Source of the DNA: Neodontobutis hainanensis
Taxonomy: Eukaryota; Chordata; Actinopteri; Gobiiformes; Odontobutidae
Assembly: GCA_024349245.1 (NCBI GenBank)
Contig: JALDNG010000026.1
Coordinates: 2,242,501-2,306,500, forward strand
Direction: 5' to 3'
DNA length: 64,000 nt
Shown here: one piece after another, positions 37,776-50,105 of the stretch
Position numbering within the stretch: the stretch's first letter is position 1
Layout of the letters: the number at the start of each line of letters is the position of its first letter
Position numbers and translations under genes: made by a program
The notes under the pieces: model-generated
What the model was told of the DNA's origin: nothing
The model's database searches: none
Seen by the model: the letters and a program-made list of their open reading frames with translations, nothing else

Positions 37776-39220
37776 TTCAAAAATCTTGGAACAACCTGCT
37801 TCTCACACGTAAGTCTACAGGCCTCTTCATGAGTTACCTTTACCAAACTGTGCTGAATGCAGACCTGACTGGTGCCATGCCACTCAGTAGAGACATGCCT
37901 AATGATCCTCCTCCTGACATTACGAGCCCTCCATTCACTCACTGTCTGTCACACCCACTCCCTAAAACTCAACCTAAAAGACTGGGAGTGGAAACACAAG
38001 GGAGAATCCACAACTGCTTCTTTGTCATCAGTAGAAGATTAGCTTCTAAATGCATTTAAAGTAATTTTATTGTAATTATGAGAAAATATATTAGTATATA
38101 TATGTAGGTTTTGTATACACAGTCATAAGAACATTTTGGTTCCTTCATGTGGCAAAGCTTTCTCAGCTGCTCCATATTTCTTCTAGTTTGTTTTGAATAC
38201 AAGAGAGTGTGTGATTGAAGTCAGTGCAGGTGCAGCTGTAGTTGTTCCCTCCTCCAGGTCAGACCCAGGTCAGCACTGAGTGTCCTTTGATAAATGTAAC
38301 AATCTGCAGTAAAGCCTCATACATGCATGGGAAAAAGTATTATGCTCCCCCGGATCAGCATTCTTCTCAGGTCGAGCAAAAACACAATATGGTTTTGGAG
38401 GATGCACACATTCATCTTTGAATGAGCCTCTGTAGCTAACTCTCACTTTGAGCCACCTCACAAAAAAGGGAGAAAAAAAAAAACAAACAGCGAGGTTTAG
38501 GGAGAAATGAAACCCCCAGCTCTGCTCACTCATCTAAGAAACATTAAATGTACGGTTTGTTTACCCGCATGTGCACTTATGAATCCCAGGGGTGCTGCAA
38601 CCTGTGTATAACTCACCCTTAGGGCCTTCGAGTATTTTTCACTATGAAATGAAATTTTAAAGCATGCGAGATTAGCCGACACTAATGCAAGGTCAAAAAT
38701 AATAGAATCAATAGGCAGGCTTGGCAATGTTAACATTTACAGAAAATAATGGGCTGAAAAGCGCTGTTGAAAACAGAATGAAATGAGTCTCTGCAGAATT
38801 CTTATTGATAGCTTTTCATTATTTGTAATAATTTGACTTTTTTGTGTGTAGTAGCCAGGGGTATGGCCCTTGTTGTGGTTTATCTCTCTGTGTAGGTGTG
38901 TGCGAGTGGGTGGCAGGACTTTTGACTGTTTTGACTAATATACAGCTACTCTTTGTCTTTGTCTTTAGAAGAAGACAGGTAGGTTTAAAGGTAAACACGT
39001 TTCATCCCTAATCCAAGGGACTTTGTTAATTGTGAGTTCCATTGGTACGAGAGCTGAGTTTATTTCTTTAGAGGGAGGGGTTAAACCTGAAACTAACACT
39101 GATTGGACAAGGCTGTTCTGGTTGAAGAGAGTTGATAAGGGTAATGTGACTCCTGAAGGGGGTGTTGTTAAGCTCCTGTGCTAGCATGACTGCTCCATTC
39201 AGGTGGTAATGTCCTTCTAG
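37776..39220. other. Intergenic, no recognised feature
   Basis: No gene or repeat recognised. Confidence 0.45.
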
Positions 39221-39653
39221 CAGGGGTGGAAAAAACTAAGGCCCGTGTGCCACATGTGGCCCGTAAGGTTGTTTAATCTGGCCCACCAAGCATTTACTAA
39301 AGACTGCATCTATTTTTTCTTTTCCTTCAATTTATTGTAGTGATCAGTTGATTCCACTACGACATGCTCCAAATGGTAACAATGTTTCCTAGAGCTAGTA
39401 TCTCTACTCTCTGAGAGCAAGTTTTTAATGGTTTTAAAACAAACTGTAAGGAGTGGCTCTAAAAGGAGGAGGGTGCAGCAGTGTCTGTGGGGTGTTGAAT
39501 ATACTGTGTTTATAGTTTTATTGTGTTGTACAGTAGTTTAAACTTTAAAACATGAGCAAAAAAAAAATTGAGCGTTCACCGTGTTTGCTCAGTCGTCCAC
39601 AAGAGTCCCATGTTTTAATGTGGCCCTTGTGAAAAAAGAATTGCCCGCCTCTA
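39221..39653 (+). mobile_element. Non-autonomous hAT-like element
   Basis: Starts CAGGGGTGG with GGCCCGTGTGCCACATGTGG soon after, and ends with ATGTGGCCCTTGTG and TTGCCCGCCTCTA. This is the usual look of hAT (Charlie-type) elements with CAGGGGTG ends and 'GGCCC' sub-terminal repeats. TTCTAG flanks both sides (39215-39220, 39654-39659), a decayed target duplication. The right end has mutated. No transposase ORF. Confidence 0.65.
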
Positions 39654-39732
39654 TTCTAGAGTGAACCTGTTTTTACCTCTGTTAAATGAGAGCTTTCCAC
39701 TTTACTTTTTCTGCACCGCACACAGTTTATTG

Positions 39733-39842
39733 CTTCTGTAAAAAAAGCCGGGTCATTTGGGTAGTTTCTGTTGTCATTATGATTTAAAAAAGAGTAAACA
39801 CAGTTGTTTTGACAGGGTATGTAAACTTATGAGCACAACTGT
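39733..39842 (+). mobile_element. Tc1/mariner-like 3' end fragment
   Basis: GTCATTATGATTTAAAAAAG and GAGTAAACACAGTTGTTT lead into the terminal repeat GGGTATGTAAACTTATGAGC (39815-39834) and ACAACTGTA. This closely matches the ends of widespread fish Tc1-like elements, with a TA at the tip. The 5' terminal repeat and transposase are missing and the interior is deleted. Confidence 0.75.
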
Positions 39843-39849
39843 ATATACA

Positions 39850-41277
39850 GGCAGGATGTCAAAAGCTGATTATTTCTCCTGGTTAAAATTTGTGTCCATC
39901 CGTGCAAATCTGGCTCTATGTACACACTAGTCTCACAAAAATGGTATGAAGGGTTCTGTGAGTACGTGTGGAAACAGAAACAAAATGAGAGCCTCTCAAG
40001 TTTTGAACTGCATAGTGTTTATTGCCTTAATACAACACACTCACAGTCTCTCAGAGCAAAGGCCAACATGAAGTAAAGTGTCCAGATAAACCCAAATGAG
40101 TGTTTGCTGTGACCCTACGCTTTACAGCCTTGTGGAGTTTTCACATTACTTGCAGCTAATTCAAGTGTAATTACATCGGGGTTGACCCCCCCCCCCCCCC
40201 ATCCCCATCCCCATCCCCTCAATATCACCCCACTCTCACTGCTATTGTCTTTGTCTCACACTAATGAAAATAATGGTTATGAATGTTTTTGGTGCACTTT
40301 GATTGTCACATCAACTGTTTTTATTGCTGTCATTATGGTTTAACATCGCACTGTTAATTCTGTTAATTAAAAAGCTGATTGCTTTTGCCAGTCTGTGATC
40401 TCCATTTGGTGAGTCCATATGGTAGAGATTGCTTGTTGTAAATTTCAATGAAGCCTTATCACAGCGTCACTATGTATAATCAAGCAGTACAAGTGCTTGA
40501 ATTGCCTAGAAAGCCCCATCATCCTCCCCTGCAACTCTCGACGGCAACTTGACTCAAACTACCATTTTCTCTAAACAGCTTTTGTTTGAAATCATTACAG
40601 GCATGATAGGACGGCTGTTTGTGAGCACATCAAGCAGATTTAAATGTGCACTATACAGTATGCGATATCTGATTGAGATAAGGCCTTTACGATGTTAATT
40701 TACTGGTGACATTTGTAGTTTTTAATGACGGCACTAAATTAAGTGAGAGACAGAACTGAGATAATGGAAGCTACTCTTAAAGCAATTTGGGATACGATAC
40801 ATTTAAAAGCACTGAGTCAATAAGAGTGTAATTTAAAAAATGCTGTACACATCCAGAGTTCAAATGTGTAGATGTACTGTAGGTTTAGCTCTAACAGGTC
40901 ATGACATTTTTAGTGGTTGCCTTTTGCCTCTGTAAAGGGTTCATCCTATTTTAATATTGCTAATGATAAAATTTTGCATCTGTGTCTGCATTTTTATTTT
41001 TCATCAAATCCATTCATATGACAGTCCTCAGAAGCCTGCAGTGGCATGTTAAATACCTTTGGACGTGCTAATTTTGGAGACTTAAATCGTTAAAAACAAA
41101 GAAAATATAAATATGTCAAATAATTTTGATGGAGGATGTTTCGGCTTATAGCAGTCTTCTTCAAGTATGTGAGCTACTGAGAAAGACGGTTCATATTATA
41201 GTCACACCCACCTCACCACCTTCTTTAAATAAGAGAAATGATACAATATATCAGTATCAATGATGTATAGTCAACAT
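39850..41277. other. Intergenic; low-complexity C tract and possible regulatory block
   Basis: Positions 40000-40180 are GC-balanced and repeat-free, with CAAGTGTAATTACATCGG. They are followed by the C-rich tract. Otherwise AT-rich with nothing recognised. Confidence 0.4.
40187..40217. repeat. C-run and (ATCCCC)n low-complexity tract
   Basis: A C run of about 16 bases followed by three ATCCCC units. The minus strand is G-rich and could form a quadruplex. Confidence 0.85.
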
Positions 41278-41586
41278 TAAAGTAGCACCGTGTAACTTTT
41301 CAGCATTCTCAAAATCATTTTGATGGTTCCTACACATGAGATTGGTAGAATTATGCCTCTCTCACTGACCCTCAGCTGGACGGCACTCAAACACAGGGAG
41401 CAGAAATAGGTCTAACAAAGTTATTTTAGTACAAAATATGCATAACTGTATGACTGTAATGTTTCAGAAGAGAAAAAAGTTTCTTTCAAAAATGCCGGCT
41501 TATAGTCTCGTAAATAAATGACGTCCGTGAACACAGAGCGCCTGTAGTGGGATCTGGGCCCTCTAGTGGCTGAAAGTTACTGTACT
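41278..41586 (-). mobile_element. MITE-like family, copy 3, with CTCF-like site
   Basis: Left end TAAAGTAGCACCGTGTAACT followed by TTTCAGC. The right end GTGGCTGAAAGTTACTGTAC is its imperfect inverted complement. The interior GTAGAATTATGCCTCTCTCA (from 41345) is the reverse complement of the copy at 11825, so this copy is inverted. The minus strand at 41569-41558 reads CCACTAGAGGGC, an exact CTCF-core match. About 310 bp, no ORF. Confidence 0.6.
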
Positions 41587-43469
41587 AGTCCACTATACAT
41601 GGGACACCGTTTGATTGTACAGTGCAGAACATAAACCATATTAAAAGCATTTGTATCCACATTAGCTTTTTACAGACAATCACAGTACATTCTAATAAGG
41701 CTGAACTTCATGCCCGAACAAAACGAATTAACTGGTTGCCAAGGTTACTGTAATCTTTTCCTAAGACAAACCAATCAAGGAAAAAAGTCAGGCAGTAAAC
41801 ACCAGTATCTGCTTCATCTTTTGAAATTATTTTGGGAGTCCATGGCACAAGAAAATTAACAAAAACAGTGTAGGGTTTTTAGAAGTCTAGGTTTCTAAAA
41901 TGCACGAGTACTGTGAACTTTACAAGTAAATACAGCATAAATGTCTTTTGAAATTAAATCTGGAGTTACCTCAGATTAACCAGAAAGCTTTTAACTCCTG
42001 AACTCTTCAGTTTTAGTATCAATGCTGTCAGACACAGCTCCACTCTAAGGTCTATACTATAAGGTTTGTGTGCACTATAAGGACTGCTAAAAATCCTTCT
42101 GAACTTCAAATCCCATCAAGCTATTATTCTATAAAAACTTCAAACCAAGTGCTGCCAAAGTATGACCCAACCTGACGCACAAGTTCTCATCTGACTCAAT
42201 ATAGAAGAGCCAAATAGAAGAGCTCTCATTCTAGCTCAGCCATAACTCTTTGTCATTGTAGTCTTTGAATTTCTGACATTGCCTTTGCAAGATAATGTGC
42301 TCATGTGAGTGGAATGTGTCTGTTTACAGAGGGTGCACTCACGGACACGTCTGCGCCCATCGGGCCCGCTCATCACTGGACATCTATCAGATCAGAAGTC
42401 GGCCTCGCACGACTCATCCATTCCTCACTCTCATTGTCTGTGACAGGAGCGGGCCCTGTCTGTTCTCCGCACTATTTACAGCGCTGGGGTCTGTTTATGT
42501 CACGCTGATGTAAATGTTTATCTGTGATGAATGCCGGCTGACTTTTTACAGTCCCAAAAGATGTGTACAGTTTGGGATGTGCACATACAGTTTTGCTTAA
42601 TTCCTTGTCATTACCCGGAATGTAAGATGTGGGACAGACACTTAAACCATGGTGCCAAGTTTACATGCTCTATAACGCTGTGCCCTTGTTAGGTTCTCAT
42701 TCAGGATGTCAGCTCATAAGTAATGTTTTATAGTTTGTTTTATATGTAAACCTGAGTTTGTCCTCCACAAATGGACACAGTGACATAAGTTCATATTTTG
42801 GGATAAAAAAAAAAAAAGAGGGGGCAATAACAGCTTTAGGCAGAGCACTGCAGTCTTAATTTGTTAAGGCCATTGTCCTGAGTTCTTTTCAGGAAGCGGG
42901 CTATTTATCATTTAGGCGGCCGTTATTTTTAATGAGTCTGTTATCATTCATTTTAGGGCATCCCACCTTTCCTTGACACGGATAGTATTTCTTTTTATAT
43001 AGGACACAGGATTTATGTCTCCCTCTTGCCTCGGCGTCTCTTCCTCTCTGCCCTGAGCCGGAGGCTGTCAACCACACGGCACTCTGGGAAGGAGCGGTGG
43101 TCCACTGCCCTCTAACACTCTGAGCACTAGGGTCGCGAGGCGTGCAGGGAGCAGACTGTAACCTGCCTTTGAGGAAGCTCTTACGCAACACTAAATGTGC
43201 CTATGATGTGGCCTTATTCTTCGGCCTTTACAGGAGTGTCACCTGGTGCTTCAGCAGAGGACGTTTAGTTTGGGAACAACCTTCACAAGTTGTCTCTGCT
43301 TACATTCTTGTACAGGAATGACATTCCCTCAGACCTAAATACAGCAATTATACTATTGCTTTAATAATAACTTGTTATATTCTAAATAATGTTTGGATGT
43401 AATGGTCTGTTGAAGACATTTATGACTGCTAGTCGCAGGGCTGAGATTTAGTCAAAGACATTGACACAT
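41587..43469. other. Intergenic, possible regulatory stretches
   Basis: Positions 42295-42520 and 43000-43200 are GC-richer and repeat-free. No recognisable coding sequence. Confidence 0.35.
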
Positions 43470-43484
43470 AATCATTCACATTCA

Positions 43485-43615
43485 TTCACAAGGGGCAATG
43501 TAGAGTCACGAATTAACCAATTAACATAAACATCTATGTCTTGGACAGTGGGAGGAAGCCGGAGTACCCCGGTAAGTCCAGGAGGACATGAAGACAGTGT
43601 TGGTGGATCAAACCC
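43485..43615 (-). mobile_element. Decayed tRNA-SINE body fragment
   Basis: GGCAATGTAGAGTCACGAAT, TAACCAATTAACAT and GACAGTGGGAGGAAGCCGGA are the reverse complement of the middle of the same teleost SINE family as at 16561 and 37575. This is the part missing from the 16561 copy. Confidence 0.65.
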
Positions 43616-43619
43616 AAGT

Positions 43620-44289
43620 AAGCCACACTCTCAAAATAATTAACAGAATGAAAGTTATGACCTACTGTAGTTGACCAAAGACCAGCATAAACAGGAGATT
43701 TATTTGCCATCAGATTGTCAGGTCATTGGTGCAAAAGAACAGGTGTGTCCTACAGAACACCACAGTGAATTGTCATATTTTCTCACATGTACTGCTCTCC
43801 ATGTTCTGTATGAATTACTTAATGTGGTCTTAATTTCTTTGGTTCTGCGTGAGTTTAATGTCAGTCCCATCTTGTGTTCATTGTACTTACCCTGGTAGCA
43901 TTAGATGTGTTTACATGTGTTTGCACCAGTACTTTAATAAGACTAGCATGCCTGTTCCCTCTCCTGATCTGGGCCATATGTAGTGCTGGCAGCAAACTGT
44001 AATGGCAGGTGAAAGAATGTGCTTGGCATCGTGCTAAATCTCCTTTAGAGGCACACACACAATCACACTCAGAGGACATTGGCTTGAGATTTCTCGCTCT
44101 AACAGAAATGACCTGACAGATTTTGCTCAGCAAGATGTTTTCTGCTCTACTACACTTTTGGGTGGTGGGATCAGGATGTCCACTCAGCGCCAGCTTGGTC
44201 TCAGTTTCCTCTCCTCAACGTGAGACTTCGCTACATGTCGTTGGGCCTGGTGTTTGCAGCTCGATGCATAAGAGCATGTGCTTATCTCA
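43620..44289. other. Intergenic, no recognised feature
   Basis: No gene or repeat recognised. Confidence 0.45.
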
Positions 44290-45640
44290 CAGATGATGCT
44301 TACCGTAAAGGCCTGTGATTTGAAGTGGGATAAAGTAGCAGACTGTTACACCAGATAGGAAAAGCGCCCTTCATTGAAAGTTATTGCCAGGCGGCCGGGG
44401 GTAATACATCACAGCTTTTGTGAGGACAATGCTACGAAGCCGAATCCAAGTACAGATGCATCATAGTTGCACAGTGAGCATTTTGTTACAAATAATGTTG
44501 TCATCAATTTTCATCTTTTGTTTAAACATATTAGTCTTTTGGACAAGATAGGTCATATTTCAGCAGGTTGATAAATTCTCTCCCCTCTCCTCTTCACAGA
44601 ATGTGCACTTAATTAATTACACAACCTTTAATTGGACAGATTATTCCTAATGGTGGGACGGTGCTAAATGTACAAACTCTGAGAGGGCTCACAAGTAATT
44701 ATTTTAATGCCACTTTCTGGGCTCACTGTAATCAGTTTATTTCAAATAATTAGTATTTTTCACAGCGTAAGGTACGGATACTCTAAAATAGACAAATTAC
44801 ATTTACATTTGCGTGTCGCTTTCCTCGCAGCTGATCCCTGGTACACTGCCTCACTTCCATGTGCTGAGGCTGTACAGTGTTAAGGGGCGTATGATCACCC
44901 CTTGATATTTTACGATATCTGGCGGAATTGCCTCCTGTTTAATTACCTCAGTAATGTGCATTGATGTACATGATGGATTTTTACGGAAGCCCACTTCTTA
45001 ACTATCGGATGCAGCGACATGAATGATCATCACTGCTGCAGTGGTCTTGGAGGAGATAAATTAATAATTGTGATAGAGGGAGCAGAATACAATTAGCAAA
45101 TGCATCTGCAGTCACGTAAAGACGCATATGCATACATAAAACTTGATCATGCAAACAGCTGCTGAATGTTGCTGTAGTCTGTCTTTTTCAATAAACCAAA
45201 TAAACTTGTTTTTCCGAGTAAAGAGTACATTGTGTCAAAGTACACAGACAGTGCTAATTTAGCTGGGTGCTTTTCCGTAATGCTGTGGAGGTGGAACAAT
45301 TTAGAGAGGGAAAAGGGGGAATGATGGCGCTGTTAAAACTTCACAGCTTGACTCAGAGATAAGCAGAGAGCAGTTGAACTAATAGCTCAGGCCTGCATTC
45401 AGAGGGTGCCTAGGCCTCAAAGTCATATAATTCAAAGCATGTATGTCAGCCTGGTGCTCATTACCATGACTGATCATACTGTCTACCAGTATCCTGCCCG
45501 CCTGGCACCCAGGACCTGCAGGTGGTACTTTATCTCACGTCCACGTCGATTTTTCACTGAACATTTTCTCAGCTAAGCAGTCCGAAATCACAGCTTGGCA
45601 CGGAACAAAGAGCTCAAGCAATGTACTCGAATGAATAGTT
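44290..45640. promoter_or_regulatory. Candidate conserved non-coding block cluster
   Basis: Repeat-free for over 1.3 kb. Holds CTTAATTAATTAC and CTTTAATTGG (about 44609-44635), TTTAATTACC (44939) and TAAATTAATAATTG (45057). Two GC-balanced cores lie near 44370-44470 and 45290-45560. Enhancer-like; conservation untested. Confidence 0.35.
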
Positions 45641-45818
45641 GAACAACTGCATACAGCTTGGGTTTGTTCGAGGTGAAGACAAACAGCTAAACAATACAGT
45701 TACGTGAGGGCATTTCAATTTGTGCCTTTATTCTGACTGGGACAGACTATTTCTTTATCCTGCTAGTGGACTAAATAATACTGCAATGCATTTTTTTTCA
45801 GTCTTATTTTTCAGTTAG

Positions 45819-46860
45819 TTGCCAAACATCACAATGACATTTTTGACAAACCATTATTCTATATACCTAAGTGCGCAAATGTCTAAAAATCATGCGTCAC
45901 CAACCATCATTCTCCCCTCTTACATCGATGGGCCTTTTTTGTTTTGTTTTTTCCCCTCATTCTCCCCCCTCTGTCTCTTGTCCTTCTCTTTTATTGCTTT
46001 GTACAGCAAAGCACCATTACTGATCCCTTCCAAAGCACAAACTAAAAATCTATCCCGTTGTCATTTGCTGCACCGTGCCATCTATCATCGGGGGTGCTTG
46101 GCAGCGTCTCCATACGAGAGAGGAGGTGCAGGAACAGGAGGCAGAGTCAAGGACTTTCACGCGCAACAAAAAACTTGTCACAATTATTTATGGCTCTTGC
46201 TGGGACACATAATAGGACACATCAAACTGCTGTTTTTTTGTGTGATGAGCGCCCTCACATCGCTGGCTCCCTTGTCGAAGTGGGTCACAGGCATCTCTTG
46301 CCTTACACATACAATTTCCAAGACAATGGCGGAGCACTTGGGGAAGTGACAGTGACAAATACTGGAGCCCCCACGGAAAGCTGGGCAGGCTGTTACATGA
46401 GTGATTGCGCCAATAATCATGCGGAGTCGTCACGTGTCTGTGGAGCAGGAGGGAGATGGGCAGCAGGGGTGGCAGGGGGTGGGTGTGTGAGAGGAAGATG
46501 GGGAGGAGCAGCGGGCCTGTGTAGAGAAGTGCCTAACAGGTCCTGGCAAATCATTTTTTATTTCCTTATCATCCATCTCCCACTTCCTCCCCTCAGATGA
46601 GTTGCTGCTAAATGACTGTCACTTTGGACGGTGCTGTGATATGTTCTGCTGTAGCGCCCGTAATTGGGAAGGGGTCACCACTGCCTGTTTCTCTATGTGA
46701 CCTTTCTTAAACTCGGCCGCCCAGGGAATTGGGCAGAGGCTCCGATTAAATTACTTCTGCAGCGCCTCGGCCCTTCACCTTAAGTGCTGGCACTTGGCTT
46801 CAGTTCATGGGAAAGAACCCTCTTGTTCTCGCTTCAGTGCTTCAGGCACCAAGCACAGAC
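45819..46860. promoter_or_regulatory. GC-balanced candidate block with overlapping open frames and a G-rich tract
   Basis: Frames of 176 and 180 codons overlap on the plus strand (45819-46349, 46058-46600), with shorter ones on the minus strand. None resembles a known protein, and overlapping frames in several registers argue for stop-poor GC-rich DNA, not a gene. A quadruplex-type G tract lies at 46451-46483. Positions 46620-46860 are also repeat-free and GC-rich. A conserved non-coding element is the simplest reading. Confidence 0.3.
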
Positions 46861-47379
46861 TTGCCCGGTTTGCCAGGCCGAGCTAACAGGACAGGGAAGC
46901 TTAGGTCTGTGCTGTGAATGTAAGGTTGTATGGCTGTATGGCTGGTCTTTATAGAGTGGCTACAGACTGGGTCCAAATCTATTAGAGACAGAAGTAAGGG
47001 CTGCAGAACTAACAGTGAACCTCAAAGGTTGGCAGTAAAGTCACAACATCACAGGAACATACCAGTTAGCTTTAGCCAAAACCTATGTAGCTAGTGATGC
47101 TAATGGTCAGTACAGTGGAAACTTTGAAGATGGCAGAAGTTAATGTGCAGTTAAACATTTCAGGTTTCATAATTCTCGGTAGCTAGCAACATATCAGAAA
47201 GCTGTCATACCTTTCAAACATTTTTTAATGTGACTATTGGCATTTTATATCTCACAGAAACTTGCAGACTTTAATAGTGAAGTGAAATAATGTTCAAAAA
47301 GACACTATCATTACAAGAAATATCAACTAGGAGGCCGTTTATTACAACGTGCTGTGCCAAAAATGAAAAAAGACTGCGT
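46861..47379. other. Intergenic, no recognised feature
   Basis: No gene or repeat recognised. Confidence 0.45.
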
Positions 47380-47665
47380 TTCAAGGAGTTCTTGGCCCAA
47401 GAAAACACAAACCTTTGCATACAGCCATTAAGGTGTGTTTGTTTCGCTCCAGAATCCGCTGCATCATTGTGTAAACTACCTAAATAAATTGATAGTTATA
47501 TTCTGATAATATATTATTCGTATATTATGTATAAATCCACAATGAAGCTTTAGAGAACTCCAGGTTTTCCAAGTTTTCTGATGGAGCAGCCCTCTGCCAT
47601 GACTAGCATTAGGAGCAACTGGGTCCACAGCACCCCTACAGGCTTGGCAGGCACACTACAGTGTT
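47380..47665 (+). repeat. Dispersed repeat family B, copy 1
   Basis: AAAACACAAACCTTTGCAT near its start and CCACAGCACCCCTACAGGC, TTGGCAGGCACACTACAGTG near its end occur in the same order as at 57240-57545 and, less well, 49790-50105. A shared unidentified mobile repeat; ends not defined. Confidence 0.5.
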
Positions 47666-47999
47666 CTCAACTATGCGTATCCGTGTGAAATAGATTTTAT
47701 TACACTACATGTCATTAGTGTTTTGGCGCCTTGTAAACAACCACTTAGTTCTGGTTGACCCTAACTGGGGCTAAATGGAACGCTTTTTGGAGCCAACCCT
47801 CACCTCCACACAAGCTTTCTTGCCAGCAACTGATCCCATAATCCACTCTTTCTACTGCCTAAATCACATTACAGCCCAACACTTGAACACACTTGTTTTG
47901 GTCAGTAATAGCAACATAAAGTGCAGACTAAAACCAATTCTTTTTTCCTGTATTTGTTTGTAGTGTCGATAAACAACAACAAAGAGTTAAATGCGAAAT
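47666..47999. other. Intergenic, no recognised feature
   Basis: Nothing recognised. Confidence 0.45.
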
Positions 48000-48610
48000 C
48001 ATCATCTTGCTGTCAACAATAAGTCCCAGCCCCCTCCTCCCGTCACCACTTAAAAAATGGCACATTGACCTGACACAGCAATGTGAGGAGAGAGGCAGCT
48101 ATTCACTGCTCTGTTAGATATGATATAATGAGACGCCAGCACTGGGAGAGACTGACAGAAGAAAAAACACCACCCAATTGTTCTCCAAACATTGTGGGGA
48201 CGTCTAAATAAAAATGTCACATTTTGGCTCGCTATCATGCAAATTAATGGCATATCTGGCTGTAAAATAGACATTATGTGAAATCAAATCATCTCGGAAG
48301 ACGTAAAAATGCTCTGATCAAGTGTTCGTCCTCCCCTTTGAGAGCCTTCAACAGCTCGACTACCTCCTCAATTACTTTGGGTGTCAACAGACAGCTATCT
48401 GCAATGAGGGCATGTTTTTCCACATAATGACAACTGATAGCTGGTGTCAGACAGGTTATGCTTTTCAATTTGTGTCTGGCAATAATAACAATTACAGCTC
48501 ATGCAAGTCCTCATTACCTTACAGTATGAATTCATTTTGCTATGCATATTTCCCAAAACACTCATCTGTACGCCACTCATCTAAGACCAGCAGCAGGTAG
48601 GACAAGAGAG
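48000..48610. promoter_or_regulatory. Candidate conserved block with POU octamer/homeodomain site
   Basis: The exact octamer ATGCAAAT at 48237-48244 runs into TAATGG, a composite POU plus homeodomain site. The whole stretch is repeat-free and GC-balanced, with CTCAATTACTTTGGG and CATTACCTTACAG further on. Strong enhancer-like composition. Confidence 0.4.
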
Positions 48611-49789
48611 AGAGGAAAGTTAGAGGAAACTTTGGTGTAGTTGTCTGAGGCAAGTCCAGCATCGAACGAATTCAAAAATTCCATTCAAAAACAAATCAAA
48701 TATAAATATAGGGTTGTTCTTTAATGTATCAATTATATTTAAACTGCTGTTTACTTAGCAATGTAACTACATCTACAAAGATATGACTGAATAAGCATGA
48801 AACTATTTCTGAGAGTTTGCTTCTGATCCATTTACCAAACCTTAACTAGTTTTGCTTTTAACTTTTCTGTAAGAGAATGGATAAAAGTATTTTACAAAGG
48901 TCAAGAGGTCAAGTGTTTCATAGGTCATATTGAATCCAATCAGTTCACCTTTGAGTCCATTATGTTACATTTTGGACATATTTTATTCACTTACAATTGA
49001 CAAATTAGAGATTGTGTTTAATGAAAATAGGATTTTAGCTTAGCACAGTGTCAACAACAAAAAAGAGATGAATATACCATGTAAATAATAGCAGTTCATT
49101 TCCTTTCCCAAACTGTATGCATACTTTGAACCTTCATAAGACCCCTTTCTAAATTGTGGAGTCTAGTTGTGTAAATTGTTGTTGCCTTAACCTTTTGATG
49201 ATCCATGCAGGCCACATACTCTTAATGATACAGGAAAATATAAAGTTGTGAAATGGCAGCCCACTCACAAACGGACGATTAGAGCAACAGTACATAGTAA
49301 ACAGTAAAAGATGCTGGAGTTGAGGGTCATTGCTTCTGTCACTGAGCTGCAGCCTCTTATTTTCTCTTCCTGGCATCTGGCCCTATAAGTCACTCCCCTC
49401 AGTCTGGAAAAGGCCTTGGCAAACACAACTAAGAAACACATGTTAGGACTCAATATAGTGTCCCGCAGACAAGGACCACCCACTCACAAATTTTGGTTTT
49501 GACGACGTACATGAGACTATTTATAGTGATGAAAAGTTCCAGGACCATTGACCATATTATGACTCTGCAGCACACACACTTAGTCTTTGATATTCCAAAC
49601 AGAATGTAGGCATATACTAGATCCATGTCACATTTCCAGAAATGTACAAATAGGCATTTTGATCCAGGAAATTAACTAGTTTAGGTAACTCTTTGTTTTC
49701 CAACTCAACTTTTTACCTAAGCCAATGCTAACGTAGAGTAGTTTACACAACAATGCATTTTGCCTAAAACGCAAAAATGTTGTTGCATT
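48611..49789. other. Intergenic, no recognised feature
   Basis: AT-rich, no gene or repeat recognised. Confidence 0.5.
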
Positions 49790-50105
49790 TGGGCTCTTTG
49801 TTGACATAAAGACAGTGTTCTAACGCCACAAAAAACTCAATCTTTTGAGTTCTGCCACAAAGATGTTTTTGTGTTATTGTGACACCTGCTCTGTTGTCGT
49901 GTACTGTGAGTGTCCTTTGTAAAAACTGTGACGTAGCAGTCCAGTAAGCTGTTGCTTGATGGGAACACACAGAAACGAGAACAACAATAATAGCAAAATT
50001 CAGTGCATTAAAAACTTATGTTCAGTGTGGGAGCAGTACGGAGCTATTACTTTCTCTTGTGTGTGGTGGCCTTTAAGGCACCCCTGGCTTGGCAGACATA
50101 TAACA
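49790..50105 (+). repeat. Dispersed repeat family B, copy 2 (diverged)
   Basis: CACAAAAAACTCAATCTTTTG, ACACCTGCTCTGTTG, GTACTGTGAG and finally AAGGCACCCCTGGCTTGGCAG parallel the copy at 57240-57545. Confidence 0.4.

Noticed and set aside
45819..46600. Two overlapping plus-strand frames of 176 and 180 codons
   Set aside because: They overlap in different registers with further open frames on the minus strand, show no known motifs, and are explained by stop-poor GC-richer DNA.
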